DNA from: Kibdelosporangium banguiense
Lineage (GTDB): Bacteria > Actinomycetota > Actinomycetes > Mycobacteriales > Pseudonocardiaceae
Assembly (NCBI RefSeq): GCF_017876405.1
Contig: NZ_JAGINW010000001.1
Coordinates: forward strand, 1,439,203-1,503,202
Direction: 5' to 3'
Length of the DNA: 64,000 nucleotides
Part shown: piece after piece, positions 8,130 through 16,036 of the stretch
How positions within the stretch are numbered: position 1 is the stretch's first letter
Layout: every line of letters begins with the position of its first letter
The notes under the pieces: generated by a model
What the model was told of the DNA's origin: nothing
Databases searched by the model: none
The model's input: the letters and a program-made list of their open reading frames with translations, nothing else
Translations under genes and position numbers: made by a program

Positions 8130-9016
8130 TCACCCAGCAGATCCGCGCTGTGTTCCAGGACGCCGGCACGGACGGGTGGTTGCACGCGATACCACTCGTT
8201 GCTTCGCCCACAAGGGAAATCGACATCGGCGCGGACGAACTCGTTGTCATGGCATCGGTGTACAAGCTGCCGTTGCTCGTCGCCCTGTGCCGACAGTTCG
8301 ATTCCGGCACAGTCGATCCTCACGCGCCGGTCCGGATCAATCCGGCCTCCTGCACGCCTGGGCCGACTGGCATCGCGACGTTTCTCGACCCGATCACGCT
8401 GTCCTGGCGTGACCTCGTGTGCTCGATGATCGCCGTGTCCGACAGCGCGGCAGCCGACGTGATCCTCGGCCGTGTCGGATTGCCGTTCCTGCAGAAGATG
8501 TTGCTGGACATGGGTTTTCCGCACACCAGGATCGTCGGCGGCACGGCCGACATCGAAGCCACCCTGATGCGGGAGACGGGGACATCTAGCACCGCACAGG
8601 CCTTCGCCTTGCTCGCCGACAACGACTTGGCCCGGACCGTGAGTGCCTACGATCCCGCATACACAAGCGCCACAACACCTCGTGAAATGACCCGGCTGCT
8701 TTCGTTGATCTGGTCCGACACGGCCGCATCCCCGGATCAGTGCTCGTTCATGCGGCAGTTACTGGGAAAGCAGGTCTGGTCGCACCGGATTCGCGCCGGC
8801 TTCCCCTACGCCGGCGTCCGGGTTTCCGGCAAGACCGGCACCATCGGCGCCATCCGCAACGAGGTCTCGGTGGTCACATTTCCCGGCGAGGTGCCCATCG
8901 CCGTCTCGGTCTTCACGTTCGCGGCGCGCGCCGACCTCGCCTTGCCCGCAGTCGACGCCGCCATCGCCGAGGCAGCCCGGATCGCCGTCACAGACCTCCG
9001 ATCAGGCCGTCTCTGA
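8126..9016 (+). CDS. Cytoplasmic class A beta-lactamase-like protein, BlaB-like
   Basis: This 296-residue protein carries the three serine-lactamase motifs: S44-V-Y-K47 (SxxK), S105-D-S107 (in place of SDN) and K236-T-G. It has no signal peptide or membrane segment, so it should stay in the cytoplasm, which is unusual for a lactamase. The gene is translationally coupled to the LysR gene before it (ATGA at 8126). S. cacaoi BlaB has the same traits and acts as a regulatory penicillin-binding protein rather than an enzyme. I infer that role here. Weak hydrolytic activity cannot be excluded. Confidence 0.82.
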   Translation: MITQQIRAVFQDAGTDGWLHAIPLVASPTREIDIGADELVVMASVYKLPLLVALCRQFDSGTVDPHAPVRINPASCTPGPTGIATFLDPITLSWRDLVCSMIAVSDSAAADVILGRVGLPFLQKMLLDMGFPHTRIVGGTADIEATLMRETGTSSTAQAFALLADNDLARTVSAYDPAYTSATTPREMTRLLSLIWSDTAASPDQCSFMRQLLGKQVWSHRIRAGFPYAGVRVSGKTGTIGAIRNEVSVVTFPGEVPIAVSVFTFAARADLALPAVDAAIAEAARIAVTDLRSGRL

Positions 9017-9031
9017 TAGCAATCCGCTATC
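9015..9031. promoter_or_regulatory. LysR-type T-N11-A operator in front of the beta-lactamase gene
   Basis: GATAGC (9015-9020) and GCTATC (9026-9031) form a perfect inverted repeat around five bases. T9017 and A9029 are exactly 11 bases apart, the LysR box. A further GCTATC half-site lies at 9057-9062. The element sits about 57-73 bp before the lactamase ATG, right after the BlaB-like stop. Confidence 0.6.
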
Positions 9032-9087
9032 GAGAAGGCGCCGAACTCGTATTGGCGCTATCGCTCGAACGATGATTCGGTAGTGAA

Positions 9088-9996
9088 GTGCGAATGATCA
9101 ACCGACTCCTAGCCGCGCTCGTTGCCGTCCCACTCGCTGCCTGCAGCGCCACTCCAGCAGCTCCACTCGCCCCTGCCCCAACCACCACGACGGCACCCGA
9201 GCCTTGGGTCGCCCAGCTCAAGGACCTGGAAACCAAGTTCGACGCCCGGCTCGGGGTCTACGCGGTGAACGTCTCAACGGGAAAGTCGTTGTCCCAACGG
9301 CAGGACGAACGATTCGCCATCCTGTCGGTCTTCAAGGGCTACGCCTGCGGCGCACTACTGAAAGCTCACCCGCTGAGCACGGGCTACTTCGACCAGCGGA
9401 TCACCTACAGCCAAGCCGACCTGGTCCCCAACTCACCCGTCAGCACGGAGAAACTCGCCACCGGCATGACCGTCTCCGAGGCCTGCCACGCCGCCATCAC
9501 CAAAAGCGGCAACACCGCAGGCAACCAGCTCCTCAAACTACTCGGCGGACCCACCAAACTCACCGAGTTCGCCCGCTCCATCAACGACCCCGCCACGCGC
9601 CTCGACCGCTGGGAAGTCGACCTGAACGTCGTCCCATCCGGAGAAGAACGAGACACCACAACACCCCTGGCCATCGGCAACGCCTACAAATCCCTGGTAC
9701 TGGGCGACATCCTCGGCCCAGCCGAACGCACCCAGCTCAAAGACTGGCTCCTGGCCAACACAACCGGCGCCACCCGAATCCGCGCAGGTGTTCCCCCAAC
9801 CTGGCCCACCGCCGACAAAACCGGCACAGGCTCCTACGCCTCCGCCAACGACGTCGCCATAACCTGGCCCACCCCCGACACCCCCATCCTGATCGCCATC
9901 CTCACCGACAAAACCCCCAAAGCCAAAGAGGACACCAAACCCGACAACGCCTTGCTGGCAGAAACCGCCCGCATCGCCGCTACTTCCCTCTCCTGA
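9088..9996 (+). CDS. bla: Class A beta-lactamase, lipoprotein
   Basis: The 302-residue enzyme hydrolyses the beta-lactam ring at the outer face of the membrane. A lipoprotein signal ends in LAAC (C19), followed by a Pro/Ala/Thr linker. Motifs are S80-V-F-K83 (nucleophile), S140-G-N142 (the SDN loop, with G for D), the omega-loop Glu in RWEVDLN (E176, the Ambler 166 position) and K244-T-G. All catalytic residues of class A are present. It follows the LysR/BlaB-like pair by 71 bp, with a LysR-type palindrome in between, so inducible expression is likely. The substrate range cannot be read from sequence. Confidence 0.93.
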   Translation: MRMINRLLAALVAVPLAACSATPAAPLAPAPTTTTAPEPWVAQLKDLETKFDARLGVYAVNVSTGKSLSQRQDERFAILSVFKGYACGALLKAHPLSTGYFDQRITYSQADLVPNSPVSTEKLATGMTVSEACHAAITKSGNTAGNQLLKLLGGPTKLTEFARSINDPATRLDRWEVDLNVVPSGEERDTTTPLAIGNAYKSLVLGDILGPAERTQLKDWLLANTTGATRIRAGVPPTWPTADKTGTGSYASANDVAITWPTPDTPILIAILTDKTPKAKEDTKPDNALLAETARIAATSLS

Positions 9997-10416
9997 CCAT
10001 CCTTTCCCGACAGTCCTCTCGCTCCCTTTCTCCAGCACCTGCTTCCCTCTGCTCCCCTCGCATCTCTGCTTGCGACTGTTCCCCACCTTGGGTTGTTCCT
10101 GGGTGCTTCACGTTTGGTTGTTCCTGGCTGCTTTGCCTTTGGGTTTCTGCCAGGTGCTTCACCTTGGGTATTTGCTGGTGATTGTTTGCCTCGCCGGCGG
10201 GCAGACCGCCAGGAGGAGGAGTGGGGGATCGCCGTCGTGGGACAGGTGGGTTGCGTCGGGTCCCCTCGAAGCAGCCCTCTATTGCGCTAAACGCGCTTCT
10301 GGTCGAGGGCGAATCTCACCTTCGGCGGGCGGAAGCGCAACATGCTAAAACCAAGACGCACTAGTCCAAACGCAACGCGCCCAGCGCTGGTTCAGCACCA
10401 ACCGCACCGTGGGGGC
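9997..10416. other. Long intergenic stretch with no gene seen
   Basis: I find no convincing coding frame between the beta-lactamase stop and the hairpin before tRNA-Ala. The first part is a pyrimidine-rich run. Next comes a short imperfect tandem repeat (10086-10188, listed separately), then unremarkable GC-rich sequence. Short open frames here lack ribosome binding sites. Confidence 0.6.
10086..10188. repeat. Imperfect 25-bp tandem repeat, about four units
   Basis: Units start at 10086, 10111, 10136 and 10162. Each begins with a CCTTGGG-like word and the first three carry a TGCTTCA/TGCTTTG-like end; the fourth is the most diverged. The units are T- and G-rich on the plus strand, unlike the surrounding DNA. 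Each unit is direct and without a unique spacer, so this is not a CRISPR. Confidence 0.6.
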
Positions 10417-10437
10417 TTGGGGGGCTCGGCCCCCCAA
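10417..10437 (-). terminator. Hairpin downstream of tRNA-Ala
   Basis: TTGGGGGG (10417-10424) pairs with CCCCCCAA (10430-10437) around a 5-base loop. For a transcript of the minus-strand tRNA gene it lies about 57 bases past the 3' end. It has no U-tract, as is common in actinobacteria. Confidence 0.55.
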
Positions 10438-10493
10438 AATAATGACGGAGGACCCGGCCCGCGCTTTCCGCGGACACGGATCCCCTGACGACG

Positions 10494-10566
10494 TGGAGCT
10501 GAGGGGAATCGAACCCCTGACCTTCTCGATGCGAACGAGACGCGCTACCAACTGCGCTACAGCCCC
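10494..10566 (-). tRNA. tRNA-Ala (anticodon CGC)
   Basis: The 73-base cloverleaf reads from 10566 to 10494. The acceptor stem GGGGCTG/CAGCTCC holds one G-T pair, the D stem is GCGC/GCGC and the anticodon stem TCTCG/CGAGA. The loop TTCGCAT gives anticodon CGC, and the T arm AGGGG-TTCGAAT-CCCCT is followed by discriminator A. CCA is not encoded. It decodes GCG, a very frequent codon in this GC-rich genome. Confidence 0.95.
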
Positions 10567-10607
10567 TTGGTGCTCCGCAAGCATAACAGGGCTTGCGGAG
10601 CGGGTTT

Positions 10608-11462
10608 TCACTCCCCCACTGCTCGGCGGTAGCGGAGGCTGTCGGGGTCGTCCAGTTCGTCGAATGCTGGGTCTTCGTCGTCTATGTCGACCACGACTGC
10701 GTGGGGGTGGGTGATGCGTGGGGGTGGGTTGTGGGTGACCGCTACGGCTGTTGGGGCGTCGGCGGAGCGTTCTGTGGTTGCCGGTTCGTCGTTGTAGCGG
10801 TCGTCGTCGTACTCGTCTGAGTAGGCGTTGATGTGGTGGTAGTCCGCTGGCTGTTCCTGAGGGCGGGCGCGGCGCGCCTGGGCCATTCGGGCCAGTCTGC
10901 GTTGCCTGATCTCTTCCTCGATGCGGACCTGGCGCCTGAGGTAGCTCAGGTAGGCGATGAGGCCGAGGTCGACCGCCCCATGGCCCCACCAGGCCATCGG
11001 GTACATGACGGCGGCTACTACTGCGCTGCCGACGGCGAGCAGGAGCATGGCGACGACCACGCGCTGACGGAACGCGTATTTCGCGCGCGCTGTCAGAGCG
11101 GCGGCTTCGGGGTCGAAGCCGCCCCGGCCCGGCCGGTATCGCCGGGCGGGTGCGTGGTGGGTGGCGTCGGAGACGGTGTCCGTGTCCACGTGGTCACGAT
11201 CGTCCGCTTCGAGCGTGGTGTCGAGAGGCTGGTCCGGTTCCGTAGTCGAATCATTACCGTCTTCGACCACGGCGACGTCCTCGGCGTCGATCAGGTCGGC
11301 GTCGCGCATGTCGGCCTCCTCGGCCCCGCCTTTCCGCACGACCCGGGCGGCCAGTGCGGAGTCCGCGGTCCTGGCGATCTCCTGACGCTTGCGAACGATC
11401 ATCGGGACGAGGACGACCAGCCACGCCACGACGAGCGCCACCACGATGAGTGAGCTCGGCAT
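10608..11462 (-). CDS. glpR: Membrane protein of the divisome, GlpR-like (Rv0996 type)
   Basis: The 284-residue protein has an N-terminal membrane helix (about 4-22, VVALVVAWLVVLVPMIV). A long acidic cytoplasmic-type linker follows, then two further hydrophobic segments near 135-175 and a charged, disordered tail. By position and layout it matches Rv0996 of M. tuberculosis and the corynebacterial membrane receptor that anchors the MoeA-like protein Glp at the division site (a different protein from the glycerol repressor also called GlpR). The galU-glp-rimJ genes just upstream are in the same conserved order. Start 11462 has a good GGAGGTGA. It seems to have its own promoter region, as a hairpin lies at the end of rimJ. 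Confidence 0.75.
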   Translation of the reverse strand: MPSSLIVVALVVAWLVVLVPMIVRKRQEIARTADSALAARVVRKGGAEEADMRDADLIDAEDVAVVEDGNDSTTEPDQPLDTTLEADDRDHVDTDTVSDATHHAPARRYRPGRGGFDPEAAALTARAKYAFRQRVVVAMLLLAVGSAVVAAVMYPMAWWGHGAVDLGLIAYLSYLRRQVRIEEEIRQRRLARMAQARRARPQEQPADYHHINAYSDEYDDDRYNDEPATTERSADAPTAVAVTHNPPPRITHPHAVVVDIDDEDPAFDELDDPDSLRYRRAVGE

Positions 11463-11512
11463 GCTTCGTCACCTCCCCCGATCCGTTGCAATTGACCACG
11501 CTAGTCACAACA

Positions 11513-11526
11513 GTCACAGGTGTGAC
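11513..11526. promoter_or_regulatory. Short palindrome upstream of the glpR-like gene
   Basis: GTCACA and TGTGAC are separated by two bases, and another GTCACA lies at 11504-11509. The element is about 50 bp before the glpR start. The words are CRP-like half-sites, but their order and spacing differ from the usual CRP site, so the binding factor is open. Confidence 0.25.
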
Positions 11527-11610
11527 GGAGGCGCGCCGTGTGCGATCTTCGGGCGCAAGGTCCTTTCAGGCGTTTTCATGCGGTGGATGTGCGATGGGGC
11601 GCAACAAAGT

Positions 11611-11626
11611 TCCCCCTATTGGGGGA
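11611..11626 (-). terminator. Hairpin at the end of the rimJ-like gene
   Basis: TCCCCC and GGGGGA form a six-pair stem with a four-base loop. The stop codon of the minus-strand gene lies within the hairpin. Read on the minus strand it is followed by an ACTTTGTT stretch. Confidence 0.5.
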
Positions 11627-12272
11627 TGGTGGCGCGGCCGTCAGCGAGCAGCCGGTAGACCAGTCCATCTGGTACGTCTTCCGCCGTCAGGGCGAAGGCC
11701 AGATGGTCACGCCACGCACCCGCGACGTCGAGATACCGCCGGAACAACCCCTCCTGGCGGAACCCCAGCTTTTCGAGAACCCGCAGGCTGGCGGTGTTCT
11801 CCGGACGGACTGTCGCCTCGATGCGGTGCAGACCGGCGAGCATGAAGCAGTGGTCGACCACCAGGGCGACCGCCGCAGGCGCCACGCCGCCGCCGACGAC
11901 GTGGGAGGCGACCCAGTAGCCGATCCAGGCCGAGCAGAGCGAGCCCCGGATCACGTTGCCGACCGTGACCTGGCCGGCCAGCTGACCGTCCACTGTGATC
12001 ACGAAGGGCAGGGTCATGCCCCGGCGCGCCAGCGCCCGCAGGGAGGACCACTGGCCCGGCCAGGCCAGAGTGGCGTTGCGGTCGTCCCATGTGCCGGGCG
12101 CCGTCGGCTCCCAGCGCTCCAGGTGCTCCCGGTCCCGTAAGCGGATCTTGCTCCAGGCCGAGCCGTCGAGCAGCCGCGGACCCCGGACGGCGACGAGCCC
12201 GGCGGGCACCTGGAGCGGTCCGAGCCTGGCCGGCCAACCTGGGTGCCGGCCTTGCGGACCGGGCCTGTCCAT
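11616..12272 (-). CDS. rimJ: GNAT acetyltransferase, RimJ-like
   Basis: The 218-residue protein is a GCN5-related N-acetyltransferase of the RimJ/RimL group. It has VNV-like acetyl-CoA strands, a conserved NTASLRVLEKLGFRQEGLFRRYLDVAGAWRD segment at about 160-195 (the alpha4-beta7 cofactor motif), and IGYWV near 119. These enzymes acetylate the N terminus of proteins such as ribosomal S5, or small-molecule amines. The ATG at 12272 lies 4 bp after the glp stop; a GTG one codon earlier is possible. It sits between glp and glpR exactly as Rv0995 does in M. tuberculosis. Confidence 0.85.
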   Translation of the reverse strand: MDRPGPQGRHPGWPARLGPLQVPAGLVAVRGPRLLDGSAWSKIRLRDREHLERWEPTAPGTWDDRNATLAWPGQWSSLRALARRGMTLPFVITVDGQLAGQVTVGNVIRGSLCSAWIGYWVASHVVGGGVAPAAVALVVDHCFMLAGLHRIEATVRPENTASLRVLEKLGFRQEGLFRRYLDVAGAWRDHLAFALTAEDVPDGLVYRLLADGRATIPQ

Positions 12273-12276
12273 CACG

Positions 12277-13500
12277 TCACCCACGCTGGGCGAGGAAGCT
12301 GACCTGCACCTCGTCACCCACCGCCACGTCGGTTGTCTCCTCGTCGACAAGCACGAGGCAGTTGGCCTCCGCGAGCGACGCCAGCAGGTGCGCACCGGAC
12401 AGTCCGAGCGGCTGGACCAAGTACTGCCCGTTGCTCTCGTCCCGCAGCAACTGCCCGCGCAGGAATCCGCGCCGCCCCTTCGTCGACGAGATCGGCGACA
12501 GCAGTTTCGCCGAGACGATCCGGCGGCGCGGGTTGCGTTTGCCCTGCGCGGCCCGGATCAGGGGACGGACCAGGACCTCGAACACGACGAGCGCGCTCAT
12601 CGGGTTCGCCGGCAGGACGAACGTCGGCACGGCGTCCTGGCCGAGCCGGCCGAACCCCTGAACCGACCCCGGATGCATGGCTACCCGGGTCATGTCCAGC
12701 TCACCGAGCTCCGACAGTGCGGCACGAACCTCATCCCCTGTGGTTCCACCGACACCACCCGCCAACACCACGATTTCCGCCAGCAGCAGCCGGCTCTCCA
12801 CGACTTCACGGACTCGCCGCTGGTCAGGGCTGACAATGCCGACTCGGGTGACTTCCGCGCCCGCGTCCCGGGCGGCCGCGGCCAAGGCGTACGAGTTCAC
12901 GTCGTAGACCTGGCCCTGGCTCGGCGCACGATCGATGTCCACCAGTTCGTCGCCGATCGAGACGATCGACACCCGCGGCCGCGGATAGACGAGCACCTTG
13001 GCCCGGCCGACCGCGGCGAGCAGGCCGACCTGCGCCGCGCCGATGGTCGCGCCCCGGCGGACAGCGACATCGCCGGTCTGGACGTCCTCTCCGGTCCGCC
13101 GGACATAAGCAGCCGACGGCACCGGCTGGTTGATGGTGACCCTGGCCGGGTGCTCATCGGTGTAGCCGAGCGGGACGACCGCGTCGGCCAACGTCGGCAG
13201 CGGCGCGCCGGTATCCACACGGACGGCCTGGCCGGGCTGGAGGCGACGCGGCTGGCGCGACCCAGCCGCGATCTCGCCGACCACCGGGAGCACGACCGGC
13301 TCCCGCCCGGCCGACTGCACGTCGACGCTGCGCACCGCGTAACCGTCCACCGCTGCCTGGTCGAACCCTGGCAGGGCGTGTTCGGCCACAACCTCCTCCG
13401 CACAGAGCAGCCCCTGCGCCTCGGAAATCGCCACACGCACGGGCGCGGGCCGCACCGCGGCGGCTAGTGCCCTGGCGAGCTGCTCGTCGACTGACCTCAT
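12277..13500 (-). CDS. glp: MoeA/gephyrin-like protein Glp
   Basis: The 407-residue protein has the full MoeA domain order (dimerisation/linker 1-150, MoCF-binding fold about 175-320, C-terminal beta barrel 330-407). Two active-site loops are altered, though. The loop expected as GG-S-GD reads GGVGGTTGDEV, and the PGNP segment reads PANPMSAL. True molybdenum insertases keep these residues. Such altered copies, next to rimJ and the Rv0996-type gene, correspond to Glp, which binds FtsZ and a membrane receptor in corynebacteria. I therefore favour a cell-division role over molybdopterin synthesis. It lies 15 bp after galU in the same operon. Confidence 0.8.
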   Translation of the reverse strand: MRSVDEQLARALAAAVRPAPVRVAISEAQGLLCAEEVVAEHALPGFDQAAVDGYAVRSVDVQSAGREPVVLPVVGEIAAGSRQPRRLQPGQAVRVDTGAPLPTLADAVVPLGYTDEHPARVTINQPVPSAAYVRRTGEDVQTGDVAVRRGATIGAAQVGLLAAVGRAKVLVYPRPRVSIVSIGDELVDIDRAPSQGQVYDVNSYALAAAARDAGAEVTRVGIVSPDQRRVREVVESRLLLAEIVVLAGGVGGTTGDEVRAALSELGELDMTRVAMHPGSVQGFGRLGQDAVPTFVLPANPMSALVVFEVLVRPLIRAAQGKRNPRRRIVSAKLLSPISSTKGRRGFLRGQLLRDESNGQYLVQPLGLSGAHLLASLAEANCLVLVDEETTDVAVGDEVQVSFLAQRG

Positions 13501-13515
13501 CCACCCGGCCCCGTA

Positions 13516-14403
13516 CTAGTCCTGAATGCGATCCCGCAACCACTCACGGAGATCGGGCCCATACTCGGGGTCTTCGAGTGCAAAGTCCACGGCGGCACGC
13601 AGGAACCCACCAGGATTGCCCAGGTCGTGACGTCCGCCCCGGTGAACGACCACGTGCACGGGCGCGCCCTCGGTGATCAACAGGGCGATGGCGTCGGTCA
13701 GCTGCAACTCGCCACCGGCCCCCGGCGTGATCCGCTTCAACGCGTCGAAGATCGCCCGGTCAAGCAGGTACCGGCCGGCCGCGGCAAAGGTCGACGGCGC
13801 ATCCTCGGCGGCCGGTTTCTCGACCATTCCGCGCACGATCTTGACGTCCTCGTCGGCCGTGTCCTCCACATCGAACACGCCGTACGCCGAGATCTGGTCC
13901 CGCGGGATGTCGAACGCGCACAGCACGCTCCCGCCCCGCTCGGCCCGGACGTCCGCCATCTTCTTGAGCACACCGGTCGGCAACACGATGTCGTCCGGCA
14001 ACAGGACGGCGACCGCGTCGTCGTCACCGTCGAGGTTCGGCTCCGCGCACGCCACCGCGTGGCCCAGGCCCAGAGCCTGTTCCTGGATGGCGGTCTCCAC
14101 GGTCAGCAACGAGGGTGCCCGGCGGACCTTCTCCAGCAGCGCGGACTTGCCGCGAGCGGCCAGTGTCGCCTCGAGCTCCGGCTGCGGCCGGAAGTAGTCG
14201 ACCACGGCGTCCTTGCCCGGCGAGGTCACGATCACCAGGCGGGACGCGCCCGCGTCGGCTGCCTCGGCGGCGACGAGCTCGATCCCCGGGGTGTCGACGA
14301 CCGGCAGCAGCTCCTTGGGAACAGCCTTGGTCGTGGGCAGGAAACGTGTGCCTAGCCCTGCGGCGGGCACGATTGCTGTCTTGAATGCGAGCGACGGGCT
14401 CAT
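13516..14403 (-). CDS. galU: UTP-glucose-1-phosphate uridylyltransferase GalU
   Basis: The 295-residue enzyme makes UDP-glucose from UTP and glucose 1-phosphate. It starts MSPSLAFKTAIVPAAGLGTRFLP, with the nucleotide-binding GLGTRFLPTTKAVPKE loop at about 15-30. VEKP near 197 and a C-terminal RHDLGNPGGFL segment are typical of bacterial GalU. A longer open frame upstream is not homologous, and ATG 14403 fits the family start. It heads the galU-glp-rimJ operon and is divergent from the cyclo-ligase gene. Together with GalT at 20.3 kb it closes the galactose to UDP-glucose route. Confidence 0.95.
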   Translation of the reverse strand: MSPSLAFKTAIVPAAGLGTRFLPTTKAVPKELLPVVDTPGIELVAAEAADAGASRLVIVTSPGKDAVVDYFRPQPELEATLAARGKSALLEKVRRAPSLLTVETAIQEQALGLGHAVACAEPNLDGDDDAVAVLLPDDIVLPTGVLKKMADVRAERGGSVLCAFDIPRDQISAYGVFDVEDTADEDVKIVRGMVEKPAAEDAPSTFAAAGRYLLDRAIFDALKRITPGAGGELQLTDAIALLITEGAPVHVVVHRGGRHDLGNPGGFLRAAVDFALEDPEYGPDLREWLRDRIQD

Positions 14404-14427
14404 GGATTGTGAGCCTAACCTCAAGGC

Positions 14428-15006
14428 GTGACTGTCTCGCCCGCCACCAAGACGCAATGGCGCGCCCAGTTGACCGCCGCCCGCAAAGAGGTCACCGCCG
14501 CACAGCGAACTCTCGAGGCGGCCGCGATCGCCGGATTCGCTCGCCAGCTCGTTCACGCAGGCCAGACGGTATGCAGCTATGTCCCGGTGGGTACCGAGCC
14601 GGGATCCCGCGAGTTGCTCGACGACCTGCTCGCCATGGACGTCCAAGTGCTCCTTCCCGTGGTGACGGGAGCCGCACCCCTGGACTGGGCGGTCTACGAC
14701 GGCACCCTGCAGCCGGGGCCGCACCGACTGCTCGAACCAACCGGCCCACGCCTCGGACCAGCAGCGATCGCGTCGGCCGGCCTGGTCTTCGTCCCCGCCC
14801 TGGCCATCGACCAGACCGGAGTCCGCCTCGGACGTGGCGCTGGTCACTATGACCGCTCACTCGTGCTGGCCACGCCGCAAGCCAGGCTGGTCGCCATGGT
14901 CCGCGACCAGGAGTTCCTGCCCCGCTTGCCTTTCGACGAGCACGACGTCAGGATGACCGCCGTCCTGACGCCCGGCCAGGGCATGATCGAACTGTCCAGG
15001 AGTTAG
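14428..15006 (+). CDS. 5-formyltetrahydrofolate cyclo-ligase
   Basis: The 192-residue enzyme converts 5-formyltetrahydrofolate to 5,10-methenyltetrahydrofolate with ATP. The family motifs are an N-terminal KTQWRAQLTAARKEV, the PVGTEPG loop near 51 and the ATP-binding GVRLGRGAGHYDRSL near 131-145 (the G-x-G-x-G-Y/H-Y-D-R signature). It starts with GTG 24 bp from the galU start, on the opposite strand, as in mycobacteria (Rv0992c/Rv0993). The downstream ruc gene is separated by a CIRCE-like operator. Confidence 0.93.
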   Translation: MTVSPATKTQWRAQLTAARKEVTAAQRTLEAAAIAGFARQLVHAGQTVCSYVPVGTEPGSRELLDDLLAMDVQVLLPVVTGAAPLDWAVYDGTLQPGPHRLLEPTGPRLGPAAIASAGLVFVPALAIDQTGVRLGRGAGHYDRSLVLATPQARLVAMVRDQEFLPRLPFDEHDVRMTAVLTPGQGMIELSRS

Positions 15007-15029
15007 CACTCTCCCTGATATACTGCTAA
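15003..15029 (+). promoter_or_regulatory. CIRCE-like HrcA operator
   Basis: The left half TTAGCACTC (15003-15011) is identical to the CIRCE consensus. After exactly nine bases the right half TACTGCTAA (15021-15029) matches 7 of 9 positions of GAGTGCTAA. TATACT at 15019-15024 is a good -10 box that overlaps the operator. It begins at the cyclo-ligase stop, 37-63 bp before the ruc start. Confidence 0.75.
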
Positions 15030-15065
15030 TCGACTCGGGAGAGGTCTGTAGAAGGAGAGAAGCCC

Positions 15066-15389
15066 GTGCCGACCTACCAGTACGCATGTACGGTGTGCGA
15101 CCACCGGTTCGAGCAGGTGCAGGCCTTCACCGACCCCTCGCTCACGGTATGCCCCGAGTGCTCCGGCAAACTGCGCAAGCTCTACGGCTCAGTCGGCGTC
15201 GTCTTCAAGGGCAGCGGCTTCTACCGCACCGACAGCCGCTCCGGCAGCACCAGCACCGCCTCCGCAGGCAGCACCGAGAAGAGCTCCAGCAAGTCGAGTG
15301 AGTCCACCTCGTCTACTTCTTCCTCGTCGTCGGGCACCAAGTCGGAATCGACTTCCAGCAGCAGCACTCCGGCGGCCAAGGCTTCTTGA
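15066..15389 (+). CDS. ruc: FmdB-type zinc-ribbon protein, Ruc-like redox-regulated chaperone
   Basis: The 107-residue protein begins with a FmdB/CxxC zinc ribbon (C8, C11, C29, C32) and ends in a Ser/Thr/Lys-rich tail without predicted order (about 60-107). This is the architecture of M. tuberculosis Rv0991c (Ruc), a chaperone activated when its zinc cysteines are oxidised. Rv0991c is under HrcA heat-shock control, and a CIRCE-like element lies directly upstream here. The start is GTG 15066 after AGGAGAG. A strong hairpin follows the stop. The same neighbour order (cyclo-ligase, galU) is kept in mycobacteria. Confidence 0.85.
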   Translation: MPTYQYACTVCDHRFEQVQAFTDPSLTVCPECSGKLRKLYGSVGVVFKGSGFYRTDSRSGSTSTASAGSTEKSSSKSSESTSSTSSSSSGTKSESTSSSSTPAAKAS

Positions 15390-15399
15390 GGTTTTCCAG

Positions 15400-15430
15400 G
15401 CGCCGCAGTCCTCCGGGGCTGCGGCGCTTT
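15400..15430 (+). terminator. Rho-independent type terminator after ruc
   Basis: GCGCCGCAG (15400-15408) pairs perfectly with CTGCGGCGC (15419-15427), followed by TTT. It begins 11 bases after the ruc stop. Confidence 0.8.
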
Positions 15431-16036
15431 GGCATATCCGGGGGTAGCGAGGTTGCCCCGGCATCGGTGAGGAGCCACAGGCGCAGCTTGGGCGCTTTCC
15501 CTGTGGCGGAAATGGTGTATGACCGGGTTGCGTCAGAGTTGGTGACCAGTCTGGGACGAACGGGCTCAACCGATCGATGAGGTGCTGGGTGTGGTCACCG
15601 GCGCTCGCACTACTCCGACAACGATCGTCCAAGCGTGACAGCGGGACACACGACGCTCGTGGTGGCCCTTGAGCGCGAAGTAGCAGTAGTGCAAGGTCCA
15701 TATGCGACGGCCATCCTTTGGCCGGCACGGCCACCAAGGCACCGCATCGCCTCACGTTTGGCTTGCGCTTGTGCGGTCAGGCCACCACCATCTGGATATC
15801 GGATCTCATCGGCGTAGAGCACACCGCGACGACACGCCGAAGCCAGAGCCTGACCTTTCGATCTCGGGTGGCGGAATCGTGGTGGCGGCGGTGGAACCGC
15901 AGGATGAGGTTCCACCGCATGGATGCTGGGCCGAGGTGAGCGGTTGAGCTGGCTGCCTCAGCTGCAGGGCTCTGGTTGGGGCAGAGCCCTGCAGTGTTTC
16001 TGGATTCGCTCTGGAGTTGTCAAGCAGCAGTGTGGG
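15431..16036. other. Intergenic region with degraded sequence
   Basis: About 600 bp hold no convincing intact gene. One short minus-strand stretch (15736-15822, listed separately) resembles the start of an IS630-type transposase. A minus-strand frame over about 15400-15600 is open and not obviously random, but matches nothing I know. The region looks like the scar of an old insertion. Confidence 0.5.
15736..15822 (-). pseudogene. Possible IS630-family transposase remnant
   Basis: The frame encodes IRYPDGGGLTAQAQAKREA, close to the N-terminal RYP-GGGLTA--RAKREAVR motif that opens many actinobacterial IS630 transposases. After about 30 residues the similarity ends and no helix-turn-helix or DDE domain follows in any frame. 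No terminal inverted repeats were seen. It is a fragment at best. Confidence 0.4.

Noticed and set aside
10086-10188. Possible CRISPR array
   Set aside because: Units are directly adjacent, imperfect and lack spacers, and no cas gene is near.
10345-10989. 214-codon minus-strand frame covering the tRNA-Ala gene
   Set aside because: It runs through the tRNA, a terminator hairpin and the end of the glpR-like gene in a different frame, so it is spurious.
15189-15755. 188-codon minus-strand frame behind ruc
   Set aside because: It overlaps the ruc 3' end and terminator, has low-complexity content and no start signal.
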